The translations under genes and the position numbers were made by a program. DNA of 64,000 bases, taken from the NCBI RefSeq assembly GCF_008728515.1, contig NC_044991.1, positions 39,140,968 through 39,204,967 of the forward strand. Reading direction: 5' to 3'. Of the stretch, positions 45,160-55,610 are shown in pieces (positions within the stretch are counted from its first letter, which is position 1; each line of letters opens with the position of its first letter). Below the pieces are notes generated by a model that was not told where the DNA came from, ran no database searches, and was given only the letters and a program-made list of their open reading frames with translations. This DNA is from Papio anubis (Eukaryota; Chordata; Mammalia; Primates; Cercopithecidae).

Positions 45160-45705
45160 ATGTGACCCTATACTCCTCCACTGAATGACTGCTGGTATCT
45201 ATGCCCTTCTCCTTTAACGTGGGCTGACATCTCACACTGCTTTGACTAACAGAAAATAGTGAAAATGACATTCTGTGACTGTGACTTCTGAGGCTAGGAT
45301 ATAAACATGCCATACACTTTCACCTTGTCCTTTTGGGATACCTGCCCTCGTGACCTAGATGTCATGCTCTTGGGAAGTTCAAAGCGAGCCACGTAAAGAG
45401 ATCACATGGAGAGGCCATGTGTGGGTGTTGTGGTTGGCAGCCCAGCTCTGAGGGTCCAGCGAACAGCCACGTCGACCCCAGGTGTGGGAGAGGTGTCGCT
45501 TCGGACGACTCCACATGCAGCTGTCAAGCCACCCAGCTTCGCAATCTTCCCAGCTGAGGTCCCAGATGTAATGGAGCAGAGACAAGCCATCCCCATTACC
45601 CCTAACCAATTCCTGACCCAAAGTGTCCATAAGCAAAAAAATTAAATGGCTGTTTTACACCACTAAGTTTTGGGGTGATGTGGTATGCAGCAACTAGTAT
45701 AGAAA
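45160..45705 (+). mobile_element. MLT1-type LTR (ERVL-MaLR)
   Basis: The 3' half carries MLT1 landmarks: 'ctgtcaagccacccagcttcgcaatcttcccagctgaggtcccagatg', 'atggagcagagacaagcc' and 'cactaagttttggggtgatgtggtatgcagcaactagta'. It is oriented opposite to the copy at 31902-32407. No internal retroviral sequence adjoins. Confidence 0.8.
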
Positions 45706-45714
45706 GTATCTCAA

Positions 45715-45790
45715 AGTATATACATACATACATGCACATATGTACATATGTGTATGTATATGTAGTGTATATGCATGTGTGTGTATTTTT
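45715..45790. repeat. (TACA/TATG) simple repeat
   Basis: TACATACATACATG then GTATGTATATG and TGTGTGTGT words, next to the A-tail of the following Alu. Confidence 0.9.
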
Positions 45791-45794
45791 TCCT

Positions 45795-46012
45795 TTTTTC
45801 TGTTTTTCAGACAGGGTCGCACTCTGTTGCCCAGGCTGGAGTACAGTGGCACAATGATGGCTCACTGCAGCCTCAATCTTCTGGGCTCAAACAATCCTGC
45901 CACCTCAGATCCCAAGTAGCTGGGATTACAGGAATGCACCACCACACCCAGCTAACTAAAAAAAATTTTTTTTTAGAGACGGGGTCTCACTCTGTTGCCT
46001 AGGCTGGTGTAT
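45795..46012 (-). mobile_element. AluJ-like element, 5'-truncated
   Basis: Minus-strand Alu. The right arm and linker (45957-45973) are present, but the left arm stops after 'gagacggggtctcactctgttgcctaggctgg', so most of the left monomer is missing. Confidence 0.9.
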
Positions 46013-46344
46013 ATTTTTTCTTAATTACTAATGACCTCCCTGAGAACCTTCTAGAGAAAAAGTCTAGAATTACTCCTCAGTTAGAATCCCTGGGCTTTAT
46101 CCACACTACTTCTGGAAAAAAAATGGCTGGGTAGTTTACGTCAAAGAAAAATAGAACACTTTTAAACCACTCAAAATATCCAAAAGTAATCTATTCTCAT
46201 TGCAAAAAGGAAAGAAAATCCTCCTCAGCAAATCTAACACCTTATTTTAATTGGCTTTGAAAAAAGAGATCAAAATGAGATCTTCATCCACGACAACTAA
46301 ATAGGGCAACTACAGCTCATTGCTTTCCACCACTGAAGGCTCAT

Positions 46345-46460
46345 GCCTCTGAAAAGAGTGTCTGCAGATTAAATAAAATAATACCTATAAGGTGGGCATA
46401 GCGCACTGCCTGGCACATAAGAGCCCACCAAATTCCAGTTATTATTATTGCTTTTGTTGT
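46345..46460 (+). repeat. MIR SINE 3' part
   Basis: 'agattaaataaaataatacctataagg', 'cactgcctggcacataagagcccaccaaattcc' and 'agttattattattgc' follow the MIR 3' end. Confidence 0.8.
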
Positions 46461-46749
46461 TGTTAGAATTAACATTTTTCTTGATTCCAGCACTAATTCT
46501 TCCTGACCTAAATTAAGCAGACCTCATGTTACACCTCAGCAGAAAAGAATCAATGTAGATTCTTACTGCATTTAACCAAATACTGAATACACGGAAAATG
46601 TTTTCAGTATATAACCAAAACTTTTCAGTACATAGCCAAATCTGAGTTTCGTCAGATGTCTAGAAAGGGATCTTGAATTCCGTATGATTAGAAATGTTAT
46701 GTTATGAAACATTATATAAGTATCACACGTCTCTATTTTGCTTTGGTAA

Positions 46750-46865
46750 AAGAACTGTCCTTTAAAGAAGGAAAGTAGAAAGTAAGGAAGGGAGCAGGAA
46801 GGAAGAAAGAATGAAGGAAAGAGAGAGGGAGGAAGGGCCAACAAAAGGAGGGAGGGAGGGAAAGG
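46750..46865. repeat. GGAA/GGGA-rich purine tract
   Basis: About 110 bases of almost pure purine on the plus strand (GAAGG, GGAAG, GGGAGG words). Confidence 0.93.
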
Positions 46866-47074
46866 TCAATATGTGTTAGAAAACAAGCTTCTGAGAAGTT
46901 ACATTTGACAATCATTGCATGGCTTTCAAAGTGACTAAATGAAAATATTACTTTTGATCATTATGAAGGTACCCCCTATGGGATTATATAAATATTACAA
47001 AGCTACACCCAAATGGTGGTCTGAATACAAGAGGACAGAGTTGGGAAAAAAGAACCAGGTTACCTCAGGTTGGT

Positions 47075-47160
47075 TTTTTCCTCTACTCTTCGAATGCTGT
47101 GTGACTTTAAGCTAATCACTCAGCCTCTCTAAGCCACAGGGTCTTCAAAACAATGCTCCA
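47075..47160 (+). repeat. MIR SINE fragment
   Basis: 'gaatgctgtgtgactttaagctaatcactcagcctctctaagccacagg' is the sense MIR core. Confidence 0.8.
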
Positions 47161-48454
47161 TTCCAAACTTCAGTATCTGTACCAAAAGGACCGCCAGGTA
47201 GTGTGTGCCCCAAGTTTCCAGGGTAAAAGTCACCACTCAAATGCTTCGGTGTGCCAAATGACAACTCCCCATGCAAAATTATCATTTGCAGATTCACCAT
47301 TAATTAATATGTTAAAAAGTATCTCGAAAAACCTGTGTGTTGCTGCAAAATACTACTGTGCATCACATACTGAAATCATCAATATCTAATGGAAGAAAAG
47401 TGATTGGAGACCATTTCAACTCACATGTCATTGGGGGGCAACACAGGGAGGCTGGCTGGCATCCTCCTTAACATTGTTGGCTTTTGCCCGTTAGATCTTC
47501 AGTTATTGGGGTGTGGAGGGGTCCTAAGACCAACAGAGATGAGAAGGGAGGAAGAGGAAGTGAGAGGAAAAAAAGAATATGAAAGGTAGAAAGGAGAAAG
47601 GGACAGAGGGAGAGATGGGGAAAGGGCTGTGCTATAGAACTAAATCTGAGTCAGTGGCACCTGAACAGAAATGTCACTGCCAGGGAAACCATTTCAAAAT
47701 GACATTCCGGTCCCCAGGTTTCAAGCTTGCAGAGTGTCTGGCCCCCTCTCCCCCCGCCCCCAAATCTCAGCTTTTCAGAGCCCAGGTAGCCCCCTGTCAT
47801 TGACTGACTTAAGGTCCACCCTTCACCCAGAAAAAAATGTCTTTTACGTTCTTGAAAGTGGTGGGAACTCCATGTCTCATAGAGCCCCAAAATACCAGAA
47901 AAAATGGCCAGCGTGTAATCCACTTGGAATAGCCCTTTGCAAAGGTGGCATGAACTATAAACTGGTTTTTTACTAGAAAAAAAAAAAAAGGAAAATAAAA
48001 AGGGGATTAGCGAAAACCCCCTTAGTGAGACTCTCAGTAGACTGATGTCTGGCAGATGTGAATCTGCCCTGGGAGAGAGTCTGCTTCCCTCACACCGGCA
48101 CAGCCCCCTTCCTGATGTCAGAACCCAAGGCTACGGGATCTGAGATCCAGGAGAGCAATGGAGAGAGCCGTGGAGTCTTCAACAGCTTCACTGAAGACCA
48201 AGACGGACTCTCTGCTATTACCATATATGATGAAGTCCGTCAAGCGGTCTGCTAAGACCTGAACGAAGACTGACGCCTGTTCAGCTTCCCCACCAAGCAG
48301 GAGACCAGCCAAGCTGGGGGAAACCCCTTTTTAAATTCACGGCACCTGTGAAAATATTTTATAGTGACTATCAAAATGTCTTTATTCTGCACCTCATAAC
48401 ACCTTGCATTAGAGCTACGTCAACCTTAACACCACAGCACACATACTTGTGACT
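47161..48454. other. Unique sequence upstream of the CpG island
   Basis: No repeats recognised; an A13 run lies near 47978. The plus frame 48058-48255 is repeat-free and not obviously low-complexity, but has no domain and no clear splice context, so I do not call it. Confidence 0.4.
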
Positions 48455-48490
48455 GTTTTTTTGTTTTGTTTTGTTTTGTTTTGTTTCTTT
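48455..48490. repeat. (TTTTG)n pentanucleotide repeat
   Basis: Four to five TTTTG units after a T7 run; no SINE body attached. Confidence 0.93.
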
Positions 48491-49508
48491 CCTCACCATC
48501 CTTTACATGGTTGTTTCCCCACGAATCGTGCCACTTCCACAGCCGGGATATAAAACCATTTTACAACAGTTAGTCTCTCATGTCTTTCCTTCGTTTTTTA
48601 GACAGCTGAATCACAGGGTAGAAACTGTTTCAGCAGACAACTGTTCTAAGCACACAAGATCTATTTCAGCTCAAGAAAGGCCAAGGACAAAGACAAAAGA
48701 CAAAAGTTGTGAGTTAAAGGGCAGACCCTGCGCAGAGCACCGGGAGAGGAGCGGACAGTGTGATGCGTGGTCCACTGCAAACCATTTCTTCCACAGCCGT
48801 ATCTCTGCAAAAGGGACTGCTAGGGAATAAGTCCCTGTCTTCCCAGTGAGTGGTCATTTTAGGAGAACAAGTCCTCTACTAGCCCGTAGCTGGAGGGCCA
48901 ACACTTTTTCCCTCCCCAAAGTTCCCGGCACCTGTTCTGAAAGGGGGGTGAAGAGCTCTCTACTCGGACCGTCCCGCCAGCTTTCTGTATGGAGAACATA
49001 CAGACAACTGTGTGTTAAGCAGTCACCTTGAATCCTTCAGCAAGCCGAGGAGTGTACAGGTGGTCACCTGCACAGGAGCCGGGTTTACCAGCACAACTTT
49101 ATCCCTGGCCTTGGGGCTGATGGAGGGCAAGACTCCCCGCCACCGCCACCAGCAGTCCTCCAGCTCGCGAGTAAGCAGCGCACAGGCGGGCACAGGTAAA
49201 TGTTCCCAGGGCGGCCAGGCGGCCAAGCCTGCCGGCTGCTGGCGCTCAGGGTCCCCACCTCCCATGCCTCTGCGTGGGGCAGGGGGAGTCCTCGTGCCCA
49301 GCACCCCACTCCCCCCGCCAAGCCAGCCCGCTTACGCCGGGGCTCCGGCCGGGCCGCCCGCAGCAGCCCCGCGCCCGGCCCCGGGAGCCCCGAGCCTCCG
49401 GAGCCGCAGCGCCCACTCGGGGCAGGCAGCATGCACTCACCCTTCTGCTCTCGCAGGCTCGACAGCGACCAGAGCAGCAGCGCCACCAGACCAGGAAGCC
49501 AGGCTGGC

Positions 49509-49886
49509 TCAGCAGAAGGTTATCCGGCGGCGGCGGCGGCGGCGGCGACGCGCGCGGTCCTCGTCGCCGGGCGGCCGCATCCTCGGGCGGCCGGGTGGCG
49601 GCCTCGGCGGGCGGCGGCCGCTCCTATCGCGGGCGGCCGCGGCGGGGACGGCGGCAGGAGGCAGCCCTGCGCGCAGCAGCCGCGCGTCCTCGCTGCGCTC
49701 CCACCCGGCCGCCGCCTCCGCCTCCTCTTCCTCCTCCTCGCCGCTGCCCGTCTCCTCGTCGTCGCCCTCGTCGTAGCTATCGCCCAGTCCCTCCTCCCCT
49801 CCCTCCTCCTCCTCCTCCTCCTCCTCGCCGCTCGCCCGCGCCGCCGCCTCCCGGCTCTCGGGGTCCCGCTCCTCCTCGCGCGCCAT
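49509..49886 (-). CDS. Candidate first coding exon or 5' leader frame of an unidentified gene; very acidic
   Basis: The ATG at 49886-49884 is in a strong Kozak context (GCCATGG). It opens MAREEERDPESREAAARAS, then runs of about 8 and 6 glutamates separated by an Asp/Glu/Gly/Ser segment (GLGDSYDEGDDEETGSG). After about residue 60 the text becomes Ala/Arg/Pro-rich and stops at 49509 (about 125 codons). That change suggests splicing out of the frame, e.g. at a GGTGGGAG site (GT at 49704/49703), or that this is a short upstream frame. The better donor at 49440 lies beyond the stop, so one uninterrupted coding exon to that donor is impossible in this frame. The same frame is open upstream to 50546 without a better start. 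No domain or signal peptide; an intrinsically disordered acidic tail is the most that can be said. I do not recognise the protein. GC-rich promoter DNA can give long open frames by composition alone. Confidence 0.3.
   Translation of the reverse strand: MAREEERDPESREAAARASGEEEEEEEEGGEEGLGDSYDEGDDEETGSGEEEEEEAEAAAGWERSEDARLLRAGLPPAAVPAAAARDRSGRRPPRPPPGRPRMRPPGDEDRARRRRRRRRRITFC
49525..49545. repeat. (CGG)7 trinucleotide repeat
   Basis: Seven pure CGG units followed by CGA, within the CpG island. Confidence 0.97.
49802..49826. repeat. (CCT)8 trinucleotide repeat
   Basis: Eight CCT units on the plus strand, encoding the longer polyglutamate run of the minus-strand frame. A second interrupted CCT run is at 49724-49740. 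Confidence 0.96.
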
Positions 49887-49930
49887 GGCTCCCACGCTCC
49901 GCGCCCGCGCTCGGCCTGGGGCGGCGGCGC

Positions 49931-49976
49931 GGCGGGGGCGGCGGGGGCGGCCGGGAGGCGGGGGCGGCGGGGGCAG
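49931..49976 (+). other. G-quadruplex-type G-run cluster
   Basis: At least six G-tracts of three to five G within 46 bases on the plus strand, separated by one to three bases. Confidence 0.85.
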
Positions 49977-50340
49977 AGGAGGAGGAGCGGGGGAGGACCG
50001 ACGGGAGGAGGGCCCGCCGCTGGCCAACTCCGCCGGTTGGCGAAGCCACCCCGGGCTGGCTCTGGCCTCGCCGGCTGCAGGAGCGCCTCGCGGGGCCGTC
50101 CGCCTATTCCATGGTCCGCGTGCTGGGGGCCGGGTCCGGGCTGGAGCGAACAGGGAGCACCGAGAGAGCTGGGAGCATGAGCTAGCGCGGCTCCCGGCAG
50201 CCTGCAGCGGCGAAGCTGGTCGGGCCGCGGTTGGCGGGGGGCAGTGCCTGGGACACAGCCCGGCGCTGGCCGGCACGGCGGGGAGGGGGCGCGCGGGGAG
50301 GAGACTGGGCTGGGGAGGGATCCCTGTGTGCAGTTCTTCA

Positions 50341-51904
50341 ACCCTTCCGTGCCAGGGGAAGGGGGACGGCGCAGGGGCCCCCTCTCGGGAAGCACACACG
50401 CTGCCTCCCAGAGGCCGATCTTCACCAAGAAGGATTCGCTGGAAACTTTCGGAAAAACCGAGGGGCTCTTCAGCCTCCTCTCTACTTGCTACCTGGAGTC
50501 GGGGCGCCGCGAGTGCACTTGGCTGCCCGAGCCCAGCCGCTGGCATCGCCTCTTCTCGCGGGCCTCCCGGGTTTCCCTCTGCCCCCTTGCGGGGATCCCC
50601 CTGTGCGCCCGACTCGGAATCTGGAACAGGCCTTCCCAGTGGCTGTTGGTTCCATGAGGGTGTCCGGGCTCCCCCCTCTGGCCTGGGCTCACACTTCGCT
50701 TTCTATTCGTGCTGGACGAAGCCCAACACTGTGGCTGATCGGAAGTGGGGACGGCGGGCAGGGTCCCTGGAGAGGCGGCCTGAAGAGGCTCCTGGCCTTG
50801 TGCAGGTAACAGCAGCCTGCCCTATCTCCGACGTTAGAGCCTTAGTCCTCCCATTTTCCCCATTCCAGGTCTCCTGCCTCTCCTTGCTGAAGGTGTGGGC
50901 TGCCTTAGAGATGGCTGGGCTCACGACCCTGCAGAAGGTGCCCATTTGAAGGGGACCCCTGGCCATCCCAGACACAGCCCACTCTCCCTCATTGGGCTTC
51001 CTTGGATTCTTCCCAGATGCTACCCTGGGGCTGCTGGCTGGGCTGAGGAGGAGATGCCGTTGTGGTGGGGCTGAAAACAAAAGTCCTTGTTGAGAAAGGG
51101 ATCACCTGAAACCAGGTGTCTGTCTGAGTGACTATCTCCATGGAATGCATTCAGATCAGGGAATCTGGCTTCATACCCTAAGGAGGTGGGAAGGAAGCAG
51201 GGAACCTCTGTACAGGGCTCTCCAGTCTAGGTCAGGGAGGGCCCGCAGAGTTCAAAGGTGTCCCCACCTGTGACTGACCTTCTACCACCCCCCGCCACCC
51301 CGATCTCCTCCCAGACAATTCCTGACAGCATCTGGAGACAGCAAGGTCACAGCAAAGGGCAAAGGAAGTGGTCATAGGTGGCCTCCTTTCCACAGAAAGG
51401 CCATTTCACCCAGGAAGACCAGAGACTTTTCCTTTCTGGGTATACCATTTATTACTGCTGCTCTCAGCCTGGCATCTTCCAGACACTCAGGGTACCTCCC
51501 CCACAATGCCTGAGTGGTTTTCCCTTTGCTTTGGCTGCAGATACTAAGGAGGATGTAAAAATATGAGTTCATCCATGCTGGAGCGTGTAGGGAGAATTCT
51601 CTAGTTGTGTTATCTCCATCAAGCTTTTGGAGACACAGAAAAGAAAGTTTAGTAGGTGAGAAGAATTCAGCTAACCAGGAGAGACATTCAAATTGTGTTT
51701 TCTAGTGAAAACAAGGGAAAATAAAAGGTGAGAGAAGGAATCTGGAATTAATTGAGTTAGGAAATGAACACCAGCTCCAGGGCAAAATACCATAGGCTCA
51801 AGGAATTGTGTAATCTGGTGATGGAGGGGGGAGTTAGGAAGGGAGCCAGGAGGAAGGAGAATAACCAGGAATTGGCAATTTCTTGGAAATTATCTCAGCA
51901 CCAG

Positions 51905-51906
<2 letters not shown>
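50341..51906. other. CpG-island shore and unique sequence
   Basis: Repeat-free. GC content falls steadily to about 51.1 kb. Long frames on both strands (up to 354 codons starting at 49885 on plus) run out of the island and reflect composition; no domain is visible in any. Confidence 0.5.

Positions 51907-51940
<34 letters not shown>
51907..51940. repeat. (GT)16-17 microsatellite followed by a G-run
   Basis: Uninterrupted GT repeat, then GGTGGGGGGGGT. Length suggests it may be polymorphic. Confidence 0.96.
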
Positions 51941-53155
51941 TGGGGGGGGTGGAGGGAGAGCACTCCTGTGGCACATAGAAATGATGATTGGGTTGCTATT
52001 CATTCTGACAGATTTTGGAGTGAAGGGCACCATTAAAGTAAAGCACAAAGAGCAATTCCTTGGGCGACCAGGCACCACCTAGGGAAGAAAGGTGGGGATC
52101 CTGGTCCCTAGGCTGGCAGCAGCTGAGACCTGGTAGGTTCCTCAGCCCACCAGGTTATGGCCAAGTGAGACAGGCCTCAGGGGCTCCTCTCCAAAGAAAA
52201 CAGTCATTTTTTTTCCTACCTGTCTCTTCCAGTGTTTGAAAGCTCCCCCCAGAAACTGAACTGTGAAAGGAGCAAGAGTGGGAATGAAGAATCTGCTCTG
52301 ATACTTCAGTCTGAGAGTATTTCTTGCCTGGAAAGAGAGACATCACTCCCAGATGTGTGGGGGTCTTCACCCTTTCAGGAATAAGACAGGTGTATTTACA
52401 GAGCACCTCCCCACCTTGGGCTGGGTGCCAGGGTCACTGTCTACTCCCCCTGATTTGGCCTCCCATAAACATTCTATTTTCAGGTCCATGCAGAGACCTT
52501 GACTGAGGTGGTCAATAAAGGTGGTTAGTCTTTCTCACAGTTCTGCCTTTAGGACAAAGAATAGAAAGCCTCCCGTGACTATATTCGCTAACTCTCAGCC
52601 CAGGCCAGATCACCCACTAGCCAGTGAATGAGACCTCATCTGTGCCCAAACTAGGTGCAGCTCGGTGCCCTCCTGTGCTATTTCCAGCTCTCCAGCCTCC
52701 TCCTGCCCCCAGCGCCCAGACCTTGTGGAGCAGTTTCCAGGACAAAGCAAGGTTATGTCTCCATAACGCCAAACATTCCCAGGTGTGGCAGGCAAGCCAT
52801 TGATTTACAAGAGAGGAGGAGAGAGGAAGAGAAAATCAGAAAAGCCACTTTCTTGGTAAAGAGACATCAACTTTCTCACCATTGCTGTTCCATAACACAA
52901 GGAGACTTGGCCCATGCTCAGAGGGGAAAGACCCGTGGGTGTTCATGGAAAACCTTTAAGCGCAGTGAGACCTAATGTTAGCAGATGAGGGGATGAAAGA
53001 GAGAAATTCCTCCCATGGAGTATGCCTAGAACAGGCCTTGTATACAGCATCCCCCTCTTGCCTAGAGACTTGAAGGGCCAGGCTTCCTGTCATTGCCTCA
53101 CGCAAACATAGCCCAGGAAGCCACTACTCTGATAGCACTGATCACCTCCAGACAA
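51941..53155. other. Unique intergenic or intronic sequence
   Basis: No repeats or exon recognised. Confidence 0.4.
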
Positions 53156-53158
53156 ATC

Positions 53159-53198
53159 CGCCTCCGCCTGCGCCTGCGCCTGCGCCTGCGCCTGCGCC
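53159..53198. repeat. (CTGCGC)n hexanucleotide tandem repeat
   Basis: 'cgcctccgcctgcgcctgcgcctgcgcc...' gives about five GCCTGC units with one variant first unit. It is GC-rich and CpG-containing, isolated about 3 kb outside the main CpG island. Confidence 0.95.
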
Positions 53199-53584
53199 CT
53201 CACGTAGACTTGGACAAAACCCCATCCTTACTAAGGAAGACCTAACAACTTGTATCTTCTCACCCCCATTCTTGTCCACCGTCTTTATCAAAAAGCCAGG
53301 AAAGCTGCTTCTTCAGACACTTTCTGAACTGGCTATATTTTGAAGGACAAAAAAAAGAAAAAATTGCTCTTTTGAGAGTATTGTGTCTGCAAGGTGAGCT
53401 CACATTATTTTCGATGTTCAGTTTATGACTGGAGTTCAAATAGACTGCTTATTTTAGAAGAGTTTTTAATTTTGAATTTTCTTTTTTGCCCAACTGTGTG
53501 CATTTGTTTGGTTTTTAACTCACCACATAAATATGACTATAGATTTTTTTTTTTTCCTAGTGGACCATTGTCAGATTCACAGTT

Positions 53585-54280
53585 GCCTTTAAAAAATATT
53601 TGTTGGCCAGGCACGGTGGCTCACGCCTGTAATCCCAACACTTTAGGAGGCTGAAGCGGGTGGATCACCTGAGGTCAGAAGTTCGAGACCAACCTTGCCA
53701 ACATGGTGAAACTCTGTCTCTACTAAAAATACAAAAAGTAGCCAGGCATGGTGGCGCATGCCTGTAATCCCAGCTACTCAGCAGGCTGAGGCAGGAGAAT
53801 CGCTTGAACCTGGAAGGTGGAGATTGCAGTGAGCCGAGATCACGCCACTGCATTCCAGCCTGGGTGACAGAGTGAGACTCCGTGTCAGAAAAAAAAAAAG
53901 AAAAAAGAAAAAGAAAATGTGTTGAGGTATAACATACATGAGGCAGAACGTACACAGCTTAAGCATTAACTCAATGACTCTGTATATGTGTATACATCCT
54001 CATAGGTTCCAGACCAAGACATGGAACCTTTCCTGCTCTCCCTGGAAGTCTCCCTTGTGCCAGCCCCTCACCAGGCAGTAATTCCCCAGAGATAGCGCCT
54101 CTTCCCAACCCTGTATCCTAGATCATTGTTGCCTGTCCTTGAGCCTCAGATAAAGGGAGGCTGCTTTTGCCCATCTTTGTTTTTGTGATGTCTGTCCACT
54201 GCGGTGTGTGTAGCTGTGATGTGTTCTTTTTCACGCTGTGAAGGTGTAGGTTGTTTTTACCTAATGCTTCAGTTCCCTTC
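53585..54280 (-). mobile_element. L1M 3' UTR fragment, split by an Alu
   Basis: Around the Alu the plus-strand text 'gttgaggtataacatacatgaggcagaacgtacacag', 'gactctgtatatgtgtatacatcctca' and 'tgcctgtccttgagcctcagataaaggg...ttttgcccatctttg' is consistent with a reverse-complement old L1 3' UTR. Strongly diverged. Confidence 0.6.
53604..53922 (+). mobile_element. AluS-like element, full length
   Basis: Starts 'ggccaggcacggtggctcacgcctgtaatccc', ends 'gagactccgtgtcag' with an A-rich, G-interrupted tail. Sense orientation. TSD is only approximate ('aaatatttgttg' against 'aaaatgtgttg'). Confidence 0.94.
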
Positions 54281-55319
54281 CAAGTTTAATATAAGCCAAG
54301 AATAATCAAACCACTACATATGGATCAGAGACAAATGACCTCCCAGATTAGCTAGTTTTGTAAGGAACTTCAGTTGAAATTGAAACAGTCATCAGCTGCT
54401 TCTCAAATCAGTACATAAGGAGGAGCCCAAGGGAAACTGCAGGACAACAGGTCCACTGGGAAACTTCAGGGGGCCAAGCTGTCAAAGACAAGCATAGAAG
54501 AATTCCTGCAATGTACATTAGACTTTGAGGAAACTTTTAATGGCAAAAGTCAGTACAACCCATTTCCTTTTTCTTCTAAATCAGAGGAAAGTAGAATAGG
54601 TTCCATCAGGAAAGATTCACACCCGGCCATGACAAACTCATGGAGGATCCTGTCAATCAAATTCCTTTCTGCTGGGCAGAAAAAGTTCCCAACCCTATCC
54701 TGAGGACGTGGGACTCAGGAAGCTCAACAATCTGCACTATTTACAAGGTCTCAAGTATCTTTTCATATTAAGGTTTGAGATCTGCTGTTTCAGAGAAAAG
54801 GACAGCTTGGCATATATTTTTTGGTAAATCCTGTAGGGAAAGTCTAAAAAGCAAAAATACACCACCCAGCTCCTGTCTGTCTATATTTTTAATTGACTTG
54901 TTTGGGGTGTTTGGAAGAAATAAAGACAGAGTATGCAAACACACCCTGTAGCTATGTCTATATGTATTTCCTTTTTCACACGAGTACTATGTTTCTTAAA
55001 GACTCCTGTAAGAAATAATTCAGAACCCCATAAATAATAAAAAGATTAAAATTTTTAATCCACAGAGGACAAACATTAAGTATTCACGATTTGAGGAATT
55101 TGTTCATTCTATCAGGATCATTCAGAAAGAAAACATATACATGCCACTAATTTAATTTTGCCCTTGTAAGCTTGGGCAGACAAGGTGCTGAGTGTGGCAG
55201 AGAAGCCTGGGGAGAGCCCTGAAGGGTTATTTTTGTGAACATACAATTATTAGGCTTAGGAATCCCATGTTTTTAATCAAGACAATAGATCTAAAAAATG
55301 TTTTAGCATTTTTAAATTT
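54281..55319. other. Unassigned sequence
   Basis: No gene or repeat recognised with confidence. Confidence 0.35.
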
Positions 55320-55610
55320 CAAAACTTCATCCTGGTAGACCATGATATACAGTATATCTTAAGTGAAAAAAAAAATAAGTTACAGTAAAAATTGTATAAT
55401 CCCATTTTTGTAAAGTTAAGCAAAATCATCTCTGTTTCTCTCTCACTCAATCTCTGATTACTTTGGGATGTGGGATTACAAGATTTGGGTTGGGGGTCAG
55501 TGAATGAAGAGGAACTTTCACTTTTTATTTTATACTCTTCTATAGCTTTAAAATTATTTTTCTTCCATCAGTATGTCCAATTTTTTTAATTAAAAAATTA
55601 AAGAAAAAAG
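55320..55610 (+). repeat. Ancient retrotransposon 3' end, class uncertain
   Basis: 'aaaaaataagttacagtaaaaattgtataatcccatttttgtaaa' and 'ctttcactttttattttatactcttctatagctttaaaattatttttc' form a widespread old mammalian repeat 3' end that I recognise as a pattern but cannot name reliably. Confidence 0.5.

Larger units (their letters stand above)
49140..50340. promoter_or_regulatory. CpG island, probable promoter (leftward, possibly bidirectional)
   Basis: The only stretch in the window with high GC and abundant CpG, densest at 49310-50330. It contains GGGCGG-type boxes, (CGG)7 at 49525-49545, a (CCT)n run at 49802-49826 and clustered G-tracts at 49931-49976. No TATA box is evident. Known vertebrate islands of this kind mark constitutive or developmentally regulated promoters. 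Stranded signals include a consensus minus-strand donor (AGAAGG|GTGAGT, GT at 49440/49439), a plus-strand donor CACAG|GTAAAT at 49196, a plus-strand acceptor-like CTTCTGCTCTCGCAG ending at 49456, and a plus donor TGCAG|GTAACA at 50806. I infer a leftward gene start, with possible rightward or antisense transcription. Confidence 0.88.

Noticed and set aside
49520..50428. 302-codon minus frame overlapping the acidic frame
   Set aside because: Arg/Pro/Ala-rich text from GC-rich DNA; no better start or splice support than the acidic frame.
49885..50949. 354-codon plus frame starting in the CpG island
   Set aside because: Stop-poor because of GC richness, no domain, runs through a plausible plus donor at 50806 and out of the island. 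Kept only as part of the two-strand start observation.
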